Below, one piece after another: positions 62,726 through 64,000 of a stretch of DNA of 64,000 bases. The stretch is taken from assembly GCA_002633025.1 (NCBI GenBank), contig NMRB01000543.1, positions 63,799 to 127,798 of the forward strand, in the 5' to 3' direction. Each line of letters starts with the position of its first letter. Position 1 is the stretch's first letter. The translations under genes were made by a program, and so were the position numbers. The notes beneath the pieces were generated by a model. That model worked only from the letters and a program-made list of their open reading frames with translations, did not search any database and was not told where the DNA came from. The stretch comes from Notospermus geniculatus. Taxonomy: Eukaryota; Nemertea; Pilidiophora; Heteronemertea; Lineidae.

Positions 62726-64000
62726 GGGCCCCATAACGTCAGGTGACAGCAGCCCCTGAAAAATATCTATACATGCCTATAACAAGGATACATTAGGAAT
62801 GACGGTGTGTCGTGAACCTCGGGCAGGGCTGGCATCCCCGATTCCCTCCAGAGGAACTGTATCTTGTTTGTGAAAACCAGCAGGATTATTTGGTTAAGGA
62901 TATGGTATGCGTCCTTGAATCAGTGAGTGGCCTTCAATTTCGGTCTAGGGGAGGTACAGGTGCGGAATAACCGAATTGACGACGGGGCCACATTCTTGGC
63001 CTGTCTCGGTAAGCTTCTATCTTTTATACAGGTCTTCTTTCCTGCGAAATATCCCAGTCAACCTAAATTAGGGCCTACATCATACGTAGTTTGTGATGGC
63101 CAGCATCTGCCTGCCCCTCTGCAGCAACACTTGAAAATGCTACAGAAATTCAAATACGTACATATATGTTAAGGCAGGATATGTTGATTGAGGCAGGGGC
63201 TGGCCTTGGCGAGGAGTGATGGTGGTCACTTCCATACGGGGAAAATGGACTGGGAATGTCATGCCTCTTCATTCCCTCGTACAACCAGTTCATTCCTGGT
63301 GAAGCCAAGAATTCGGCGAAATTCACAGACTTGAAATCAGGTTGACGCTGTCATCCCTCTCTGTAGGTCAGCTACGCGAGGTACCCCCGGAAAACAAGTC
63401 CTAGGACCTTTTTCTCGGGAACCCTAACGATATTGACATACCTGAACTCGATTCCCATTCAGATAGGCTTGTGATAGCAAAAGATTCCACACGTATTGTA
63501 ATTGGTATGCACATTGTAACACTGTTTTGCAGACACTGTGCAGGAGTCTACGTGCCATCTCCGTACCTAGATATTTCCCTGTCTGTTACGCTTCAAACGC
63601 TTAATATCAGAATTACTTTCCATCGTCTCGGTGTTTATAACCCTGGTGTTTCATTCGAACAATCCACACGCCATCTTTCAAGGCCGAACTTTTTTCCGAC
63701 GATCCCAAAAGTCGGGACCAATCATAACTGGCGAAGGTTTCGAGGGCAAATGGCGCAGTTGGAAATTTTATGCAAATATATCGTCAGCTTGGAGAACCAG
63801 AAAAACAGAAATAAATAATTTTGGCAGTGGGTGAATTGAGGCCGAAGTTTGTCATATTGTTCGAGGCAATGATTCGGACATTCGAGGACAATTTTATGTT
63901 TTCCACACACGGTTATATCGCTAAATAGGGAAAGAGTCGCACGCAATGTCAGAAGCAGTGTAATGGTGCTGGTGTTGTGGTCGGGTCCAAGGTTTTAGAC
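62726..64000. other. No recognised gene
   Basis: ORFs at 62927-63172 and 63471-63818 are open for 81 and 115 codons, but I see no domain. The second overlaps another plus-strand frame at 63631-63834. No repeats were detected. Confidence 0.3.

Overview
The window looks like nuclear intergenic or intronic DNA from a marine invertebrate. The evidence is AT-rich sequence saturated with short palindromic transposons, tRNA-derived SINEs with pol III A and B boxes, minisatellites and N-gaps. There are no closely packed ORFs, ribosome binding sites, rRNA or operons. The many TACATGTA and TAGGCCTA words remind me of echinoderm, hemichordate or amphioxus assemblies, but that is an impression from memory. 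No complete, recognisable protein-coding gene is present. The only protein homology I can call is a short decayed C-terminal piece of a Tc1/mariner-type transposase at 18.1-18.2 kb. A few ATG-initiated ORFs and promoter-like clusters (40.2-42.0 kb, 27.2 kb, 62.3-62.7 kb) are possible gene edges at low confidence.

Layout: 0-17 kb holds the first copies of most palindromic MITE families (called M1-M15 here) and SINEs (S1-S3), several nested in one another. 18.1-19.6 kb is a ~70 bp satellite, broken by a 283 bp gap, between a transposase remnant and a full-length S1 SINE. 21.3-22.1 kb is a ~33 bp minisatellite. 23.2-24.8 kb is an ~815 bp tandem duplication. 25-31 kb has the least repeat cover, with weak ORFs. 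31-39 kb is again MITE-rich. 40.2-42.0 kb has CRE, NRF1, ETS and YY1-like words. 43-44.7 kb holds large inverted and tandem repeats. 46.2-47.5 kb has an interrupted S1 SINE and an S3 SINE whose B-box module is repeated nine times. 50-53 kb and 57.5-60.5 kb hold minisatellites and a second segmental duplication. 61-64 kb is mostly unassigned.

Three observations stand out. First, the M3 MITEs (ends GCCCATATTCATAAA) sit between 5-bp direct repeats that are CCTGG or CCAGG in four copies and CAGTG in a fifth; a SINE comparison and a possible paralogous unoccupied site support this, and an element with different ends also lies between CCAGG repeats. Second, a dispersed ~100-150 bp element carries a strongly kept hairpin with CTGANGA and GAAA flanks, resembling a hammerhead-ribozyme core; two copies lie inside M10 MITEs. 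Third, the S3 SINE has an array of nine pol III B-box modules. Nothing here works together as a pathway; the shared theme is non-autonomous elements that depend on transposases or reverse transcriptases encoded elsewhere.
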